A DNA stretch of 64,000 bases. Source: Corynebacterium tuberculostearicum. Its GTDB lineage: Bacteria; Actinomycetota; Actinomycetes; Mycobacteriales; Mycobacteriaceae. The stretch spans positions 1,364,001 through 1,428,000 of the forward strand of contig NZ_JACBZL010000001.1 of the NCBI RefSeq assembly GCF_013408445.1, written 5' to 3'. Positions 17,188 through 26,556 of this stretch are shown here, in pieces. The translations under genes and the position numbers were made by a program. How positions within the stretch are numbered: position 1 is the stretch's first letter; every line of letters starts with the position of its first letter. A model generated the notes under the pieces. That model made no database searches. It was given only the letters and a program-made list of their open reading frames with translations, and was not told the DNA's origin.

Positions 17188-17970
17188 ATGACGCTTTCAA
17201 CTGCCATCAAGGCCCTTGCCGCCGCCGAGCACCTCGCGGTGGTCTCGGACTTCGACGGCACGCTCTCCCCCTTCGCCACGGCTATCTATGAGGTCGAAAT
17301 GAACCAGGAATCACTGAGCGCCCTGGATAAACTGGCCCACCTGCCGAATACCACCGCGGCCGTTCTCTCCGGCCGCCACCTCGAAGGCCTCAAGCGCGTG
17401 TGCCCGCTGCGCGAGCCCGTTGTCTTCGGCGGCTCCCACGGCGCCGAATCCTCGTGGGAGGAGACAGATCTGACCCCCGCGATGCGCGAGCACCTCGCCA
17501 CCAAGGAAGCCGAGATCCGCGCGATCATGGAGCGCTTCCCCGGCGCGGATATCGAGGTCAAACCTTTCCAGCGCGTATTGCACCTGCGCGCGCTCGAGGA
17601 TTCCGATCCAGAAGCTGCCGCCCAAGCCTATGAAGCCGCCCTCGCGCTCGATCCGGGCGGCTTCCCCCGCACGGCCGGCAAGTCCGTGGTGGAGTTCTCC
17701 GCCACCCAGGCCACCAAGGGCACGTGGATTGAGAACCTGCGCGAGCGCACCGGAGCCACCGCCATGGTCTTCTTGGGCGATGACGTCACCGATGAGGACG
17801 GTTTCCGCGCCCTGCACCAGCCGCCAGACGTTGGCGTCAAGGTCGGCGAGGGCGATACGTCGGCCGTAGTGCAGCTTGCCGACGTCGACGCCGTCGCCCA
17901 CTTCCTCACCGAGCTCGCCGCCGCCCGCGCGGCCCATGTCGGCCGCCCCGACAACGGCGGCGCTGCCTAA
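17188..17970 (+). CDS. otsB: Trehalose-6-phosphate phosphatase
   Basis: 260 residues, HAD superfamily. Motif I DFDGTLSPFA near residue 21 with nucleophile and acid/base aspartates, motif II LSGRHLEGL, a conserved lysine region and motif IV FLGDDVTDEDGF near residue 200. Removes phosphate from trehalose 6-phosphate. The start at 17188 is set by the -10 at 17175-17180; a longer frame from 17170 adds six residues and lacks support. Convergent with the LacI-family gene; a small hairpin (GCCGCT/AGCGGC) lies between them. Confidence 0.93.
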   Translation: MTLSTAIKALAAAEHLAVVSDFDGTLSPFATAIYEVEMNQESLSALDKLAHLPNTTAAVLSGRHLEGLKRVCPLREPVVFGGSHGAESSWEETDLTPAMREHLATKEAEIRAIMERFPGADIEVKPFQRVLHLRALEDSDPEAAAQAYEAALALDPGGFPRTAGKSVVEFSATQATKGTWIENLRERTGATAMVFLGDDVTDEDGFRALHQPPDVGVKVGEGDTSAVVQLADVDAVAHFLTELAAARAAHVGRPDNGGAA

Positions 17971-17996
17971 CGCGCCGCTGCCTAGCGAAGCGGCAC

Positions 17997-19094
17997 CTAG
18001 CGCGGCGGAGCCACCGTCCGCCCGGCCGCGAAGCTGGTCTGCAGCACGCGCCGTAGCATCGCGGCTTCGCTCGCGTCCGAGCCCTCCGCGCCGGCGATAA
18101 GCTTGGCGAGCATGTGGCCGGCGGCCGCGCCCTTGGCCTTATTGGGCTGGACGATCGTCGTCAAGCCAAGGCGCTGCGCCGCATCAATGCCGTCGAAGCC
18201 GGTAACGGACAGCTCGCCGGGGACGTCGATGCTCCGCTCGCGCGCATAGGTCATCACGCCCAGCGCCATGGAGTCGGTGGTGCACAGGACGGCGGTGAGG
18301 TCTGGGTGGGCGTCGAGAAGCAACTGCGCGGCCGCTCGCGTGGTGTGCGCATCGTTGATGTGCTGGGTGACCACGGGCACGGTCTCGGGCGCGATGCCCG
18401 CCTGCGCAAAGACGTCCATGGCACCCATGACTCGGGCACGCTGCACGTGCATATCGGCGCCCTGGAGCTCACCCCACGAAATGGGGCCATCGTGGCGCTC
18501 GCGTTTGAGGCGAATCGCCAGCACCCCGATCTTGCGGTGGCCGGCCTCCACCAGCGCGCGGGCGGCCGGGGCAATCGCCGCGCGGTCATCGATGCCCACA
18601 AACGGCAGGCCCGAATCCGTCGGCTGATCGCAGACCACCACCGGCAGACCACGGCCGCGCGCCGCCTCCAAGTAGGCATCCCCGGCCGCCACGGAGTAGA
18701 CCACAAAGCCATCCACCGCGGCCGAGCCCACCAGGCTTGCCGCCTCCGCCTCGCCCTCCGGACCGGCCGGGATGAGGGTGAGTGTGGTCTGCGCGCCGGC
18801 CGAGGCTTCTGCCATGCCGGCCAGGAAATCCACCGAGGCCATATCCTCGAAGGCATAGGACAGGTGCTCGGTCAGCAGCACGCCCACCGAGCCCGCGCGG
18901 CGAGTGCGCAGGCTGCGGGCCGTGGGGTCCGGCCCGGGATACCCCCGCGCCTTCGCCGCCGCCAGGATGCGCTCGCGCGTTGCGGCCGAAAGCTGATCCG
19001 GCCGGCTATAGGCATTGGAGACCGTCGTGCGCGAAACACCCAGCTCGGCGGCCAGCGAGGCCAGCGTTTTGCGGGTGGGGCTGCGTTTCACCAT
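17997..19094 (-). CDS. ipsA: LacI-family transcriptional regulator (IpsA-like)
   Basis: 365 residues. N-terminal LacI helix-turn-helix (TLASLAAELGVSRTTVSNAYSRPDQLS, residues 9-33) with hinge AAKARGYPGPDPTARSLRTRRAG, then a periplasmic-binding-protein-like effector domain. Position between otsB and a znu-type ABC operon matches IpsA of C. glutamicum, which controls inositol phosphate synthase in response to myo-inositol; the gene name rests on synteny. Start at 19094 is set by a TATGCT -10 exactly 7 nt upstream; the longer frame to 19145 has no support. Confidence 0.82.
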   Translation of the reverse strand: MVKRSPTRKTLASLAAELGVSRTTVSNAYSRPDQLSAATRERILAAAKARGYPGPDPTARSLRTRRAGSVGVLLTEHLSYAFEDMASVDFLAGMAEASAGAQTTLTLIPAGPEGEAEAASLVGSAAVDGFVVYSVAAGDAYLEAARGRGLPVVVCDQPTDSGLPFVGIDDRAAIAPAARALVEAGHRKIGVLAIRLKRERHDGPISWGELQGADMHVQRARVMGAMDVFAQAGIAPETVPVVTQHINDAHTTRAAAQLLLDAHPDLTAVLCTTDSMALGVMTYARERSIDVPGELSVTGFDGIDAAQRLGLTTIVQPNKAKGAAAGHMLAKLIAGAEGSDASEAAMLRRVLQTSFAAGRTVAPPR

Positions 19095-19101
19095 GACCGC
19101 A

Positions 19102-19107
19102 AGCATA
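19102..19107 (-). promoter_or_regulatory. ipsA -10 element, leaderless
   Basis: TATGCT on the minus strand, 7 nt before the ATG at 19094. Confidence 0.5.
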
Positions 19108-19138
19108 CCCCGCGGCCGTATTTTCAATACATATTCAA

Positions 19139-19155
19139 TTGACAATGGTTCCCAT
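19139..19155. promoter_or_regulatory. Zur-box-like operator before znuA
   Basis: TTGACAATGGTTCCCAT agrees at about 13 of 17 positions with a recalled corynebacterial Zur consensus of the form TTGAAAATGATTTTCAT and is partly palindromic (ATGG/CCAT). It lies 20 bases upstream of znuA and also upstream of the divergent regulator gene. Confidence 0.4.
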
Positions 19156-19174
19156 CAAACGCACACTGGAAACT

Positions 19175-20140
19175 ATGCATACCTCACTTCGCGCATCCGC
19201 AGCCCTCCTCGCGGCCGGTGGCCTCCTGCTGACCGCCACCGCCTGCTCCTCCGACACCGAGGACTCGGCCGCCGAGCCGGGCGCCCAGAAGAAGATCTCC
19301 ATCGTCGCGTCCACCTCCATCTGGGCCGACGTCGCCCAGGCCGTGGCCGATACCGCCTCCGGCGTGGACATCGAGGTCAAGCCCATCGTCGAGGGCAACG
19401 GCGTTGACCCGCACCACTTCGAGCCTTCCGCGGCCGATATCGCCAAGGCCGAGGACGCGGACCTGCTCGTGGTCAACGGCGGCGGCTACGATTCCTGGAT
19501 TTACCAGGCCGTCTCCGACCAGGACAATATCGTCTCCGCCCTGCCGCTCACCGATCACGGCAAGCTGGCCGATGACCCCAATGTCATGACCATCGACGCC
19601 GCTAAGGCCACCGCCAAGAAGGACCCGAAGAAGGTCACCAATATCGAGGGCAACGAGCACATTTGGTACGACCCGGCCGCCCTCGACGAGGTCGCAGGAA
19701 ATATCGCTGACCAGATTAACGAGCTCAATACCGATGCCAATGCCAGCACCGAGCGCGTGGACTCCCACGTCGACCGCCTCCGCGACAAGCTCAAGGAACT
19801 GCCGGGCGACCTCTCCTACGCACAGACCGAGCCGATTGCGGACTACATCATGAAGTACACCTCCGGCAAGGACGTCACCCCAGAGGGCTACCGCAAGGCC
19901 ACCATTTCTGAGGGCGAGCCCACCGCGGCCGACCTCGCTGCCTTCACCAAGGCGATTAAAGAGGACAAGGTAGACCTGCTCATCTTTAACCCGCAGACCG
20001 AAACCGATACCGCCGGCCGCATCAAGTCCGCAGCGGAAGATGCGGACGTTTCTATCGTCGAGATCGGCGAAACCCCACCGGATGGCAAGGAATTCTGGAC
20101 CTACTATGACGAGGTCACCGATTCCCTGGGGAAGCTCTAG
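19175..20140 (+). CDS. znuA: ABC transporter substrate-binding lipoprotein, zinc/manganese type
   Basis: 321 residues. Signal peptide with lipobox TATAC at about residue 23, then the cluster A-I (ZnuA/TroA) fold: VASTSIWADVAQAV, GVDPHHFEPSAADIAKAEDADLLVVNGGGYD, NEHIWYDPAALDEVA and DLLIFNPQTETD. Histidines in DPHHFEP and NEHIWYD are the expected metal ligands. ATG 19175 is preferred because it yields a proper signal peptide; an upstream frame from 19139 overlaps the operator-like sequence. First gene of a three-gene importer operon. Zinc rather than manganese is inferred from context. Confidence 0.88.
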   Translation: MHTSLRASAALLAAGGLLLTATACSSDTEDSAAEPGAQKKISIVASTSIWADVAQAVADTASGVDIEVKPIVEGNGVDPHHFEPSAADIAKAEDADLLVVNGGGYDSWIYQAVSDQDNIVSALPLTDHGKLADDPNVMTIDAAKATAKKDPKKVTNIEGNEHIWYDPAALDEVAGNIADQINELNTDANASTERVDSHVDRLRDKLKELPGDLSYAQTEPIADYIMKYTSGKDVTPEGYRKATISEGEPTAADLAAFTKAIKEDKVDLLIFNPQTETDTAGRIKSAAEDADVSIVEIGETPPDGKEFWTYYDEVTDSLGKL

Positions 20141-20841
20141 TGCTCATCCACTTTCATGACGCAGCGGTTGCCCCGCTGTGGTCCAGCCTTAACCTCGCCG
20201 TTGACCGCGGCGAGTTTATCGCCGTTTTGGGCCCCAATGGCGTGGGCAAATCCACCCTGCTCGGTACCATCTTGGGAACCCGCAAGCTCACCGCCGGCAG
20301 CGTCGACGTTAACTGCCGCGTCGGCTTCATCCCGCAGCAACGCATGTTCCCGGCCGACCTGCCCCTGCGCGCCCGCGACTTAGTCTCGCTCTCCCTGGCA
20401 CACGGCGCTTTCCGACGCCGCCGCCCTCCCCGCCACCGCGTCGACGAGCTCCTCGCCGAGGTCGGTGCCACCGGCCTGCGCGACCGCCGTGTCGGCCAGC
20501 TTTCCGGCGGCCAGCAGCAGCTCATCCGCCAGGCCCAAGCGCTGGCCAACGACCCCGAGCTCATCCTCGCCGACGAGCCGCTGCTCTCGCTCGACCCAGC
20601 GCGCCAGCAGGACACCGTGGACAAGCTGGATGCGCTGCGCCGCGAGCGCGGCACCTCCATCATGTTTGTCACCCACGGAATCAACCCGGTGCTCGGGGTG
20701 ACCGATAAGGTGCTCTACCTCGCCCCCGGCGGCCATACTTTCGGCACCGTGGATGAGGTCATGCGCTCCGATGTCCTTTCCGAGCTCTACGGTTCCAAGG
20801 TCAACGTCTTAAACGTCGATGGGAGGCTCATCGTTGTCTAG
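20140..20841 (+). CDS. znuC: ABC transporter ATP-binding protein (ZnuC-type)
   Basis: 233 residues. Walker A GPNGVGKST at 31-39, Q-loop PQQRMF, signature LSGGQQQ near residue 127, Walker B LILADEPLLSLD, H-loop THG. GTG start overlaps the last base of the preceding stop codon (TAGTG). It energises metal uptake with the neighbouring lipoprotein and permease. Confidence 0.9.
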   Translation: MLIHFHDAAVAPLWSSLNLAVDRGEFIAVLGPNGVGKSTLLGTILGTRKLTAGSVDVNCRVGFIPQQRMFPADLPLRARDLVSLSLAHGAFRRRRPPRHRVDELLAEVGATGLRDRRVGQLSGGQQQLIRQAQALANDPELILADEPLLSLDPARQQDTVDKLDALRRERGTSIMFVTHGINPVLGVTDKVLYLAPGGHTFGTVDEVMRSDVLSELYGSKVNVLNVDGRLIVV

Positions 20842-21733
20842 CTTTATTGAAGACACCCAGTACCTGCTCAGCGTGGACTTTGTGCAGTCCTCGCTTATCG
20901 CCTCCGCGCTGCTGGGCATCCTGTCCGGCGTGATGACCTCGCTCATCGTTCTGCGCCAGATGTCCTTTTCCGTCCACGCCACCTCCGAGCTCGCACTTAT
21001 GGGCGCCTCGGCCGCGCTGCTCTTCGGCCTCAACCTCGGCTTCGGCGCCGTGGCCGGCGCCATCGTGGCCGCCATCATCCTCGCCGTACTGGGATTCAAA
21101 GGCCAGCAAGACAGCGCCATCGGCGTGGTCATGAGCTTTGGCTTGGGCCTCTCGGTGCTGTTTTTGCACCTCTACCCCGGCAACGCGAATACCGCGATGA
21201 CGCTTTTGACCGGCCAGATCGTCGGCGTATCTTCCGCCTCGGTATGGCTTTTGGCCGCAACCACCGTAGTCATCCTCGCCGCCGTAGCCATTCTGTGGCG
21301 GCCCATGCTCTTCGCCTCGGCCGACCCGGTCATGGCCCAGGCCGCCGGCGTACCCACCCGCTTCATTTCCGTCGCCTTCGCCGTACTCGTAGGCTTGGCG
21401 GCCGCACAGTCGGTACAAATCGTCGGCTCGCTGCTCGTCATGGCGCTGCTCATTACCCCGGGTGCTGCGGCCGTGCAGATTACCTCCTCGCCCCTGCGCG
21501 CGGTCATGTGGGCCACCATTTTCGCCGAGGTCTCGGCCGTCGGTGGCTTTGTCTTATCGCTCGCGCCCGGCCTTCCGGTCTCGGTCTTTGTTACCACGAT
21601 TTCTTTTGTCATTTACCTGGTGTGCCGCCTCATTGGCTGGCAGCGCAATAAAAAGGCGGTGCGCGACGAGGTCGCCGCAAAGCGCTTCCACGCCGACTGC
21701 CACAGCACCGCCGAAGAGCACCACGCCGACTAG
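20834..21733 (+). CDS. znuB: ABC transporter permease, zinc/manganese type (ZnuB-like)
   Basis: 299 residues with about eight membrane helices (ABC-3 family): LLGILSGVMTSLIVLRQMSFSVHATSELALMGASAALLFG, and VGSLLVMALLITPGAAA near residue 210. I prefer TTG 20834 because GGGAGG at 20821-20826 is a good ribosome site 7 bases upstream; the in-frame ATG at 20819 would overlap this site. The end of the protein is histidine-rich (HADCHSTAEEHHAD), which fits metal binding. Overlaps znuC by 8 bases. Confidence 0.88.
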   Translation: MSSFIEDTQYLLSVDFVQSSLIASALLGILSGVMTSLIVLRQMSFSVHATSELALMGASAALLFGLNLGFGAVAGAIVAAIILAVLGFKGQQDSAIGVVMSFGLGLSVLFLHLYPGNANTAMTLLTGQIVGVSSASVWLLAATTVVILAAVAILWRPMLFASADPVMAQAAGVPTRFISVAFAVLVGLAAAQSVQIVGSLLVMALLITPGAAAVQITSSPLRAVMWATIFAEVSAVGGFVLSLAPGLPVSVFVTTISFVIYLVCRLIGWQRNKKAVRDEVAAKRFHADCHSTAEEHHAD

Positions 21734-21744
21734 ACTGGGCGGCT

Positions 21745-22581
21745 ATGCACGTACACCGCCGCACCGCGGATGTGGATGGCCGCACCCGCCGCTTTCTCGT
21801 CATCGCGCCGGATAACCCCGGCCCGCGCCCGAACCTCTTGCTCTTCTTCCACGGCTCGCTGCAGTCCGGAAACGTGATGCGCCGCTTTACTAACGGCACC
21901 TTCGACGAGCTTGCCGACGCCACCAATACCGTCCTCGTCTACCCCGACGGCGTCGACCGCCATTTCAACGATTGCCGCAGCATCCTGCCCGTCACCGCCC
22001 GCGCGGAGAACGTGGACGACGTCGCCTTTACCGCCTTCCTCGTCGAGGAGATGCGGCGCGAGTTCGGCACCGGCCGCACCTTTGCCTGCGGCTACTCCAA
22101 TGGCGGGCAGATGGTGCTCCGCTTGCTTTTCGACGCCCCCTTTAGCCTCACCCGCGCCTGCATCTTCGCCTCCACCCTGGGCGAGGGCGACAACCACGCG
22201 CCCAGCAACCCGGCCGGTTACCGGCCCACTCCATTGCTGTTTTTCCACGGCACCGCCGACCCGTATGCGCCGTATGAGGGCGGGGTCGCCGGGCTGGATG
22301 CCGAGCGCACCCGCGGCCGCGTGCTTTCCGCGCCGGCCACCGCCGAACACTTCGCGCTGGCCAATGGCTGCCAGCCACCCCGCGACTACCACCCCACCGC
22401 GGATGTCACCGCCACCGCATACGACGGCGATTTCCCCGTCGAGCTGTGGACCATGGAGGGCCTCGGCCACGTGATTCCCTCTAGCATGAAAACCGACCCA
22501 CGCATAGGCCCAAATACGGATTCCTTCCGCGCTGTGGATAAGGTCCGCGAGTTCTTCGGCCTCGACGACGCCCAGGCCTAG
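21745..22581 (+). CDS. Alpha/beta-hydrolase esterase, PHB-depolymerase/LpqC-like
   Basis: 278 residues, no signal peptide. Catalytic triad can be placed: S118 in GYSNGG, D172 in FFHGTADPYAPY, H242 in GLGHVIP; the oxyanion region is LLLFFHGSLQSG. This is the esterase/polyhydroxybutyrate depolymerase family that includes mycobacterial LpqC and feruloyl esterases; the substrate is unknown. It starts 11 bases after znuB, but TAGACT at 21731-21736 with 8 nt to the ATG may give it its own leaderless promoter. Confidence 0.82.
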   Translation: MHVHRRTADVDGRTRRFLVIAPDNPGPRPNLLLFFHGSLQSGNVMRRFTNGTFDELADATNTVLVYPDGVDRHFNDCRSILPVTARAENVDDVAFTAFLVEEMRREFGTGRTFACGYSNGGQMVLRLLFDAPFSLTRACIFASTLGEGDNHAPSNPAGYRPTPLLFFHGTADPYAPYEGGVAGLDAERTRGRVLSAPATAEHFALANGCQPPRDYHPTADVTATAYDGDFPVELWTMEGLGHVIPSSMKTDPRIGPNTDSFRAVDKVREFFGLDDAQA

Positions 22582-22644
22582 TTATCCACACCCGCACCCA
22601 ACGCACCGGGCGCCGGCGTGCGCCCGCACTTAACGTGTGGAGCC

Positions 22645-23655
22645 GTGAACGCGCTACAGAAATTCTTGACAGGCCTGGCCGCCGGCATGGACATTATCGC
22701 CGACTGCCACGGCCTTACTAAGCGCGCGCTTATCGACGCCGGCTGCCCCGACACCACCGCCGCCCGCCTGCTTGCCCTCGCCGATACCTACTTCGGCCCC
22801 ACCGCGTTTAGCCGCCTCCAGCGCGAATCCATCGCCGCGGCCCGCACCAACGAGCACAGCCTCACCGCGCTGCTGGCCATCGAGCGCCACGCCACCAAGC
22901 TGAAGAGTAAGCGCCAGGCCTGGGCGCTGCGACGGGAGCTATGTGGGATGAAGGGGGATGCGTCGGACGTCGACAAGCAGGGGCGCCAGCGCGTGCGTGA
23001 GATTAAAGGCCCACCGCAACGCAAGCCCGGTGTCAAGCTCTACCGCCGCGCCGATGGGCCGTGGACCATGACGATTACCGGCAAGTCTGCGGACATCGCG
23101 GATATGCACGCCGCGCTCGATAAGGACGCCCCGCTCGATTCGGTGCGCAAGATTTTTCAAGGCGACGCCGCCGCTTCCCGCACGGCCGTGACCACCAATG
23201 TGGTGCTGCGCCTGGACGAACTCGACCGCGTCGTCGACACCGCCGGCGATGACATCACCCTGCAGCTGACCAATGGTGCCCGAATGACCGGCGCGGACCT
23301 AGTGCGCCGCGCCTTTACCGTGCACGGATATGTGACTCTGATCCACCCCGTGAAGGGCCCGGTGAACCTGTACCGCACCGAGCGGCTCGCCTCGCCGAAG
23401 CAGCGCACCATGGCCGCCGCGGAAAATCCCACCTGCCCGTGGCCGCAGTGCAATTACCCCGCCGATGAATGCCAAGTCCACCACCTCACCGCGTGGCGCC
23501 ACGGCGGCGAGACCAACCCCGAAAACCTCACCATCGCCTGCCCATATCACAACGGCGTAAACGACGATGACCCCAACGCCCCGCCGCTGCGCGGCCGCCT
23601 GGCCAGGGTGGATGGAACCATTAAGTGGCTGCCACCCTGGGCGGAAAGCGGCTAG
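22645..23655 (+). CDS. HNH endonuclease-domain protein (DUF222-like)
   Basis: 336 residues from GTG 22645, set by TAACGT at 22631-22636 with an 8-nt gap; a GTG at 22618 is the alternative. The C-terminal HNH domain is clear: CPWPQCNYPADECQVHHLTAWRHGGETNPENLTIACPYHN in pieces, with C-x4-C and the H-H catalytic pair. The N-terminal two thirds resembles the DUF222 region found in multicopy actinobacterial HNH proteins. Role (nuclease, possibly mobile or DNA-repair related) is unknown. Convergent with the methyltransferase gene. Confidence 0.8.
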   Translation: MNALQKFLTGLAAGMDIIADCHGLTKRALIDAGCPDTTAARLLALADTYFGPTAFSRLQRESIAAARTNEHSLTALLAIERHATKLKSKRQAWALRRELCGMKGDASDVDKQGRQRVREIKGPPQRKPGVKLYRRADGPWTMTITGKSADIADMHAALDKDAPLDSVRKIFQGDAAASRTAVTTNVVLRLDELDRVVDTAGDDITLQLTNGARMTGADLVRRAFTVHGYVTLIHPVKGPVNLYRTERLASPKQRTMAAAENPTCPWPQCNYPADECQVHHLTAWRHGGETNPENLTIACPYHNGVNDDDPNAPPLRGRLARVDGTIKWLPPWAESG

Positions 23656-23656
23656 A

Positions 23657-23672
23657 AACCTCGCCGGAGGTT
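23657..23672. terminator. Small hairpin between convergent genes
   Basis: AACCTC pairs with GAGGTT around GCCG; it lies between the HNH gene stop and the methyltransferase stop. No clear U-run. Confidence 0.3.
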
Positions 23673-24618
23673 ACTGGGCCGCGCGGCGCTGGCGTGCGAA
23701 TTCGGAGAGCACGGAACCGGCCGCGACGGAAGCATTGAGGGACTCGACCCAGTCCGTCATCGGGATGGACATGATGACGTCGCAGTTCTCACGCACGAGG
23801 CGAGAGATACCCTTGCCCTCGGAACCGATGACGATGACCACGGGATCCGTCGCGCCGTTATAGGTGTCCAGCGTGTGCTCGCCGCCGGCGTCGAGGCCGA
23901 CGACCTGGTAGCCGCTCTTTTGGAATTGCTGCACGGTGCGGGTGATATTCGTCGCGCGGGCGACCGGCAGGCGCGCCGCCGTGCCGGCCGAGGTACGCCA
24001 CGCCACCGCGGTTACGGACGCGGAGCGGCGCTCGGGGATGATGACGCCGTCGCCGCCGAAGGCCGCCACGGAGCGGATGACCGCGCCGAGGTTGCGCGGG
24101 TCGGTAATGTTATCCAGGATGACGAACATGCCTGGGCGTGCGTTCTCGGCCGCACGGGCGATGAGCTCGTCGACGTCGGCGTACTTATACGGCGGGATCT
24201 GCAGCCCGATGCCTTGGTGCATGCCGTTACCGGTCATGCGGTCCATCTCGTGGCGCTGCACCTCGATGATGGGGATATTGCGGGTATTGCACATGGCTAC
24301 GGCCTCGGACAAGCGCTTGTCATTGCGGGTACCGGCCACGATGTAGAGCGTGGTGGCCGGCACCTTTGCGTGCAGGCACTCGATGACCGGGTTGCGGCCC
24401 ACGACCATCTCGGCGGTCTCTTTCTGGTGGCGGCCGGAGTTGCGGCGGTCGCGCTCCAGCTTGGCCTTGTGCTTGGCGTGGTAGATGCGGTCCTCTGCCT
24501 TGGGCGTCGGGCCCTTACCGGCCAAGCCCTTGCGGCGCTGGCCGCCGGAGCCCTTGGTTGCGCCTTTCTTATTGGTCTTGCGGATTCCCGCGCCACCGCG
24601 GCCGTGGGTACGTGCCAT
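23671..24618 (-). CDS. rlmB: TrmH/SpoU-family 23S rRNA 2'-O-methyltransferase (RlmB-like)
   Basis: 315 residues. Very basic N-tail (1-60), a SpoU substrate-binding domain beginning [17 protein letters not shown], and the SPOUT knot with motif 1 [22 protein letters not shown], motif 2 [15 protein letters not shown] and motif 3 [17 protein letters not shown]. Expected to methylate G2251 (E. coli numbering) in 23S rRNA. It follows cysS by 22 bases, probably one operon, with Shine-Dalgarno AAAGGA. Confidence 0.9.
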   Translation of the reverse strand: MARTHGRGGAGIRKTNKKGATKGSGGQRRKGLAGKGPTPKAEDRIYHAKHKAKLERDRRNSGRHQKETAEMVVGRNPVIECLHAKVPATTLYIVAGTRNDKRLSEAVAMCNTRNIPIIEVQRHEMDRMTGNGMHQGIGLQIPPYKYADVDELIARAAENARPGMFVILDNITDPRNLGAVIRSVAAFGGDGVIIPERRSASVTAVAWRTSAGTAARLPVARATNITRTVQQFQKSGYQVVGLDAGGEHTLDTYNGATDPVVIVIGSEGKGISRLVRENCDVIMSIPMTDWVESLNASVAAGSVLSEFARQRRAAQ

Positions 24619-24640
24619 AATTTATGTCCTTTCGGAGTGC

Positions 24641-26029
24641 TTAACGCTGCGCCAGCGACCAGGTCGGGCCGTCTGGGGTATCGGTGATGGTGATGCCGGC
24701 GGCCGCGAGGCGGTCTCGGACGGCGTCGGCAGTAGCGAAGTCTTTGTCCGCGCGCGCCTGGGTGCGCCGCTCCAGCTCAGCTTGTACCAACGCATCCAGC
24801 GCGGCATCCGCCCCGCTAGCTTGCGCTCCATCTTCCCACTCCAGCGGGTCAAAGCCAAGTACGTGCGCCATCGCGCGGACCTGGCCAGCCAGCGTGCGTG
24901 CCTCGGCCTCATCGCCGGCCGCGAGCGCCTTATTGCCAGCACGGACGGTGGTGTGGATTTCTGCCAAAGCCTTGGGCACCGCGATGTCATCATTCATCGC
25001 GTCTGCAAAGCCCTGCGTCCACTCGCCAAGCTCCAGATCGTCAAAGTGGCCGAGGAAGTCCTCGATGCGGCGGTAGCCAGCGGCGGCCTCGGTCAGCGCA
25101 GCCTCGGAGTACTCCAGCACGGAGCGGTAGTGTGCCGAGCCCAGGTAGTAGCGCAGCTCCACCGGGCGCACCAGCTCCAGCATATTCGGGATAGACAGCA
25201 CGTTGCCCAGGGATTTCGACATCTTCTCGCCTGACATCGTCACCCAGTGGTTGTGCATCCAGTAGTTAGCGAATTTATCGCCGGCCGCATGCGACTGCGC
25301 AATCTCATTTTCGTGGTGCGGGAACTGCAGGTCTAGGCCGCCGCAGTGGATATCGAAATTGGAGCCCAGGTAATAGGTGGACATGGCCGAACACTCTAGG
25401 TGCCAGCCAGGGCGGCCGTCGCCCCACGGGGTGGGCCAGCTGGGCTCACCCGGCTTCGCGGCCTTCCACAGCGCAAAGTCCTGAGGCCCGCGCTTGGCGG
25501 AATCCTCGCCCTCGCCCTGCTCCATTTCCTCTACCTTGTTGCCGGACAGCGAACCATAATCGGAGCCTTCGGCCTTGGTCCACGCGGCAACGTCAAAGTA
25601 GACGGAGCCATCGGCGGGGTAGGCAAAGCCGGCGTCGATAAGCCGCTGCATATAGTCGACCATCTGGGTGACAAAGCCGGTCGCGCGCGGCTCGACAGAA
25701 GGCGGGATAACGCCCAGGGTGTTATAGGCCTTGGTGAACTCGCGCTCATAGGTGGACACCCACTCCCACCAGGGGCGATTATTCTCGGCCGCCTTGGTGA
25801 GGATCTTGTCATCGATATCGGTGACGTTGCGCACCAGGGCTACGTCATAGCCTTGGGCGAGCAGCCAGCGGCGCAGGATGTCGAAGGCGACGCCGGAGCG
25901 CAGGTGCCCGATGTGCGGCTGGGCCTGCGGGGTGGCGCCGCACAGATAGATGGAGGCGTGGCCGGGGCGAATCGGCTCGAAATCGCGTTGGCTGCGGGTG
26001 GCTGTGTCATAAATGCGCAAAGTACTCAC
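24641..26029 (-). CDS. cysS: Cysteinyl-tRNA synthetase
   Basis: 462 residues from GTG 26029, placed by a TAGACT -10 with exactly 7 nt. Class I synthetase: [19 protein letters not shown] (HIGH motif and first zinc cysteine), the zinc-site CSAMS...[18 protein letters not shown], and KMSKSLGN. The related mycothiol enzyme MshC was considered; length, first gene position and the KMSKSLGN context favour CysRS, but MshC is close in sequence. Confidence 0.9.
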   Translation of the reverse strand: MSTLRIYDTATRSQRDFEPIRPGHASIYLCGATPQAQPHIGHLRSGVAFDILRRWLLAQGYDVALVRNVTDIDDKILTKAAENNRPWWEWVSTYEREFTKAYNTLGVIPPSVEPRATGFVTQMVDYMQRLIDAGFAYPADGSVYFDVAAWTKAEGSDYGSLSGNKVEEMEQGEGEDSAKRGPQDFALWKAAKPGEPSWPTPWGDGRPGWHLECSAMSTYYLGSNFDIHCGGLDLQFPHHENEIAQSHAAGDKFANYWMHNHWVTMSGEKMSKSLGNVLSIPNMLELVRPVELRYYLGSAHYRSVLEYSEAALTEAAAGYRRIEDFLGHFDDLELGEWTQGFADAMNDDIAVPKALAEIHTTVRAGNKALAAGDEAEARTLAGQVRAMAHVLGFDPLEWEDGAQASGADAALDALVQAELERRTQARADKDFATADAVRDRLAAAGITITDTPDGPTWSLAQR

Positions 26030-26036
26030 GCCACCC

Positions 26037-26042
26037 AGTCTA
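26037..26042 (-). promoter_or_regulatory. cysS -10 element, leaderless
   Basis: TAGACT on the minus strand, 7 nt before the GTG at 26029. It lies in the 44-base gap after ispF. Confidence 0.5.
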
Positions 26043-26073
26043 ATTGACGCGTGCGCGGGGTTAGTGTGGTGGG

Positions 26074-26556
26074 CTAGGCGCGCCAGACGACGGCCGTGGC
26101 AACCGCCGCGCGGCCCTCCTTACGGCCGGTAAAGCCCATATGGTCCGTCGTGGTGGCAGAGACGGACACGGGGGCACCAAGGATTTCGCTCAGTACCGCT
26201 TCGGCCTCTTCGCGGCGCGGGCCCATCTTGGGGGTCTGGCCGATGAGCTGCGCTGCGGCGTTGCCGATGATAAAGCCTTCGGATTCGAGGAGTTCGCGGC
26301 ATTCGCGCAGCAGTTTCGCTCCGGATACGCCGTCGTATTCGGGCCTGCCGACACCCACGAAGGAGCCGAGGTCGCCGAGGTGGGAGGCGGATAAGAGGGC
26401 GTCGACAAGCGCGTGCGCTACCACGTCGCCATCGGAGTGGCCCTCGCAGCCAGCATCGCCCTCGAAGAGCAGGCCGGCGATCCAGCAGTCCTTGCCGGCC
26501 TCGATCTGGTGGGCGTCGGTGGCGATGCCAACACGCGGGATAATCGGGTTAGTCAT
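26074..26556 (-). CDS. ispF: 2-C-methyl-D-erythritol 2,4-cyclodiphosphate synthase
   Basis: 160 residues. MEP isoprenoid pathway. The metal-binding N-terminus [40 protein letters not shown] and the C-terminal [20 protein letters not shown] are characteristic. Overlaps ispD by 8 bases, so the two are co-translated. Confidence 0.95.
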   Translation of the reverse strand: MTNPIIPRVGIATDAHQIEAGKDCWIAGLLFEGDAGCEGHSDGDVVAHALVDALLSASHLGDLGSFVGVGRPEYDGVSGAKLLRECRELLESEGFIIGNAAAQLIGQTPKMGPRREEAEAVLSEILGAPVSVSATTTDHMGFTGRKEGRAAVATAVVWRA

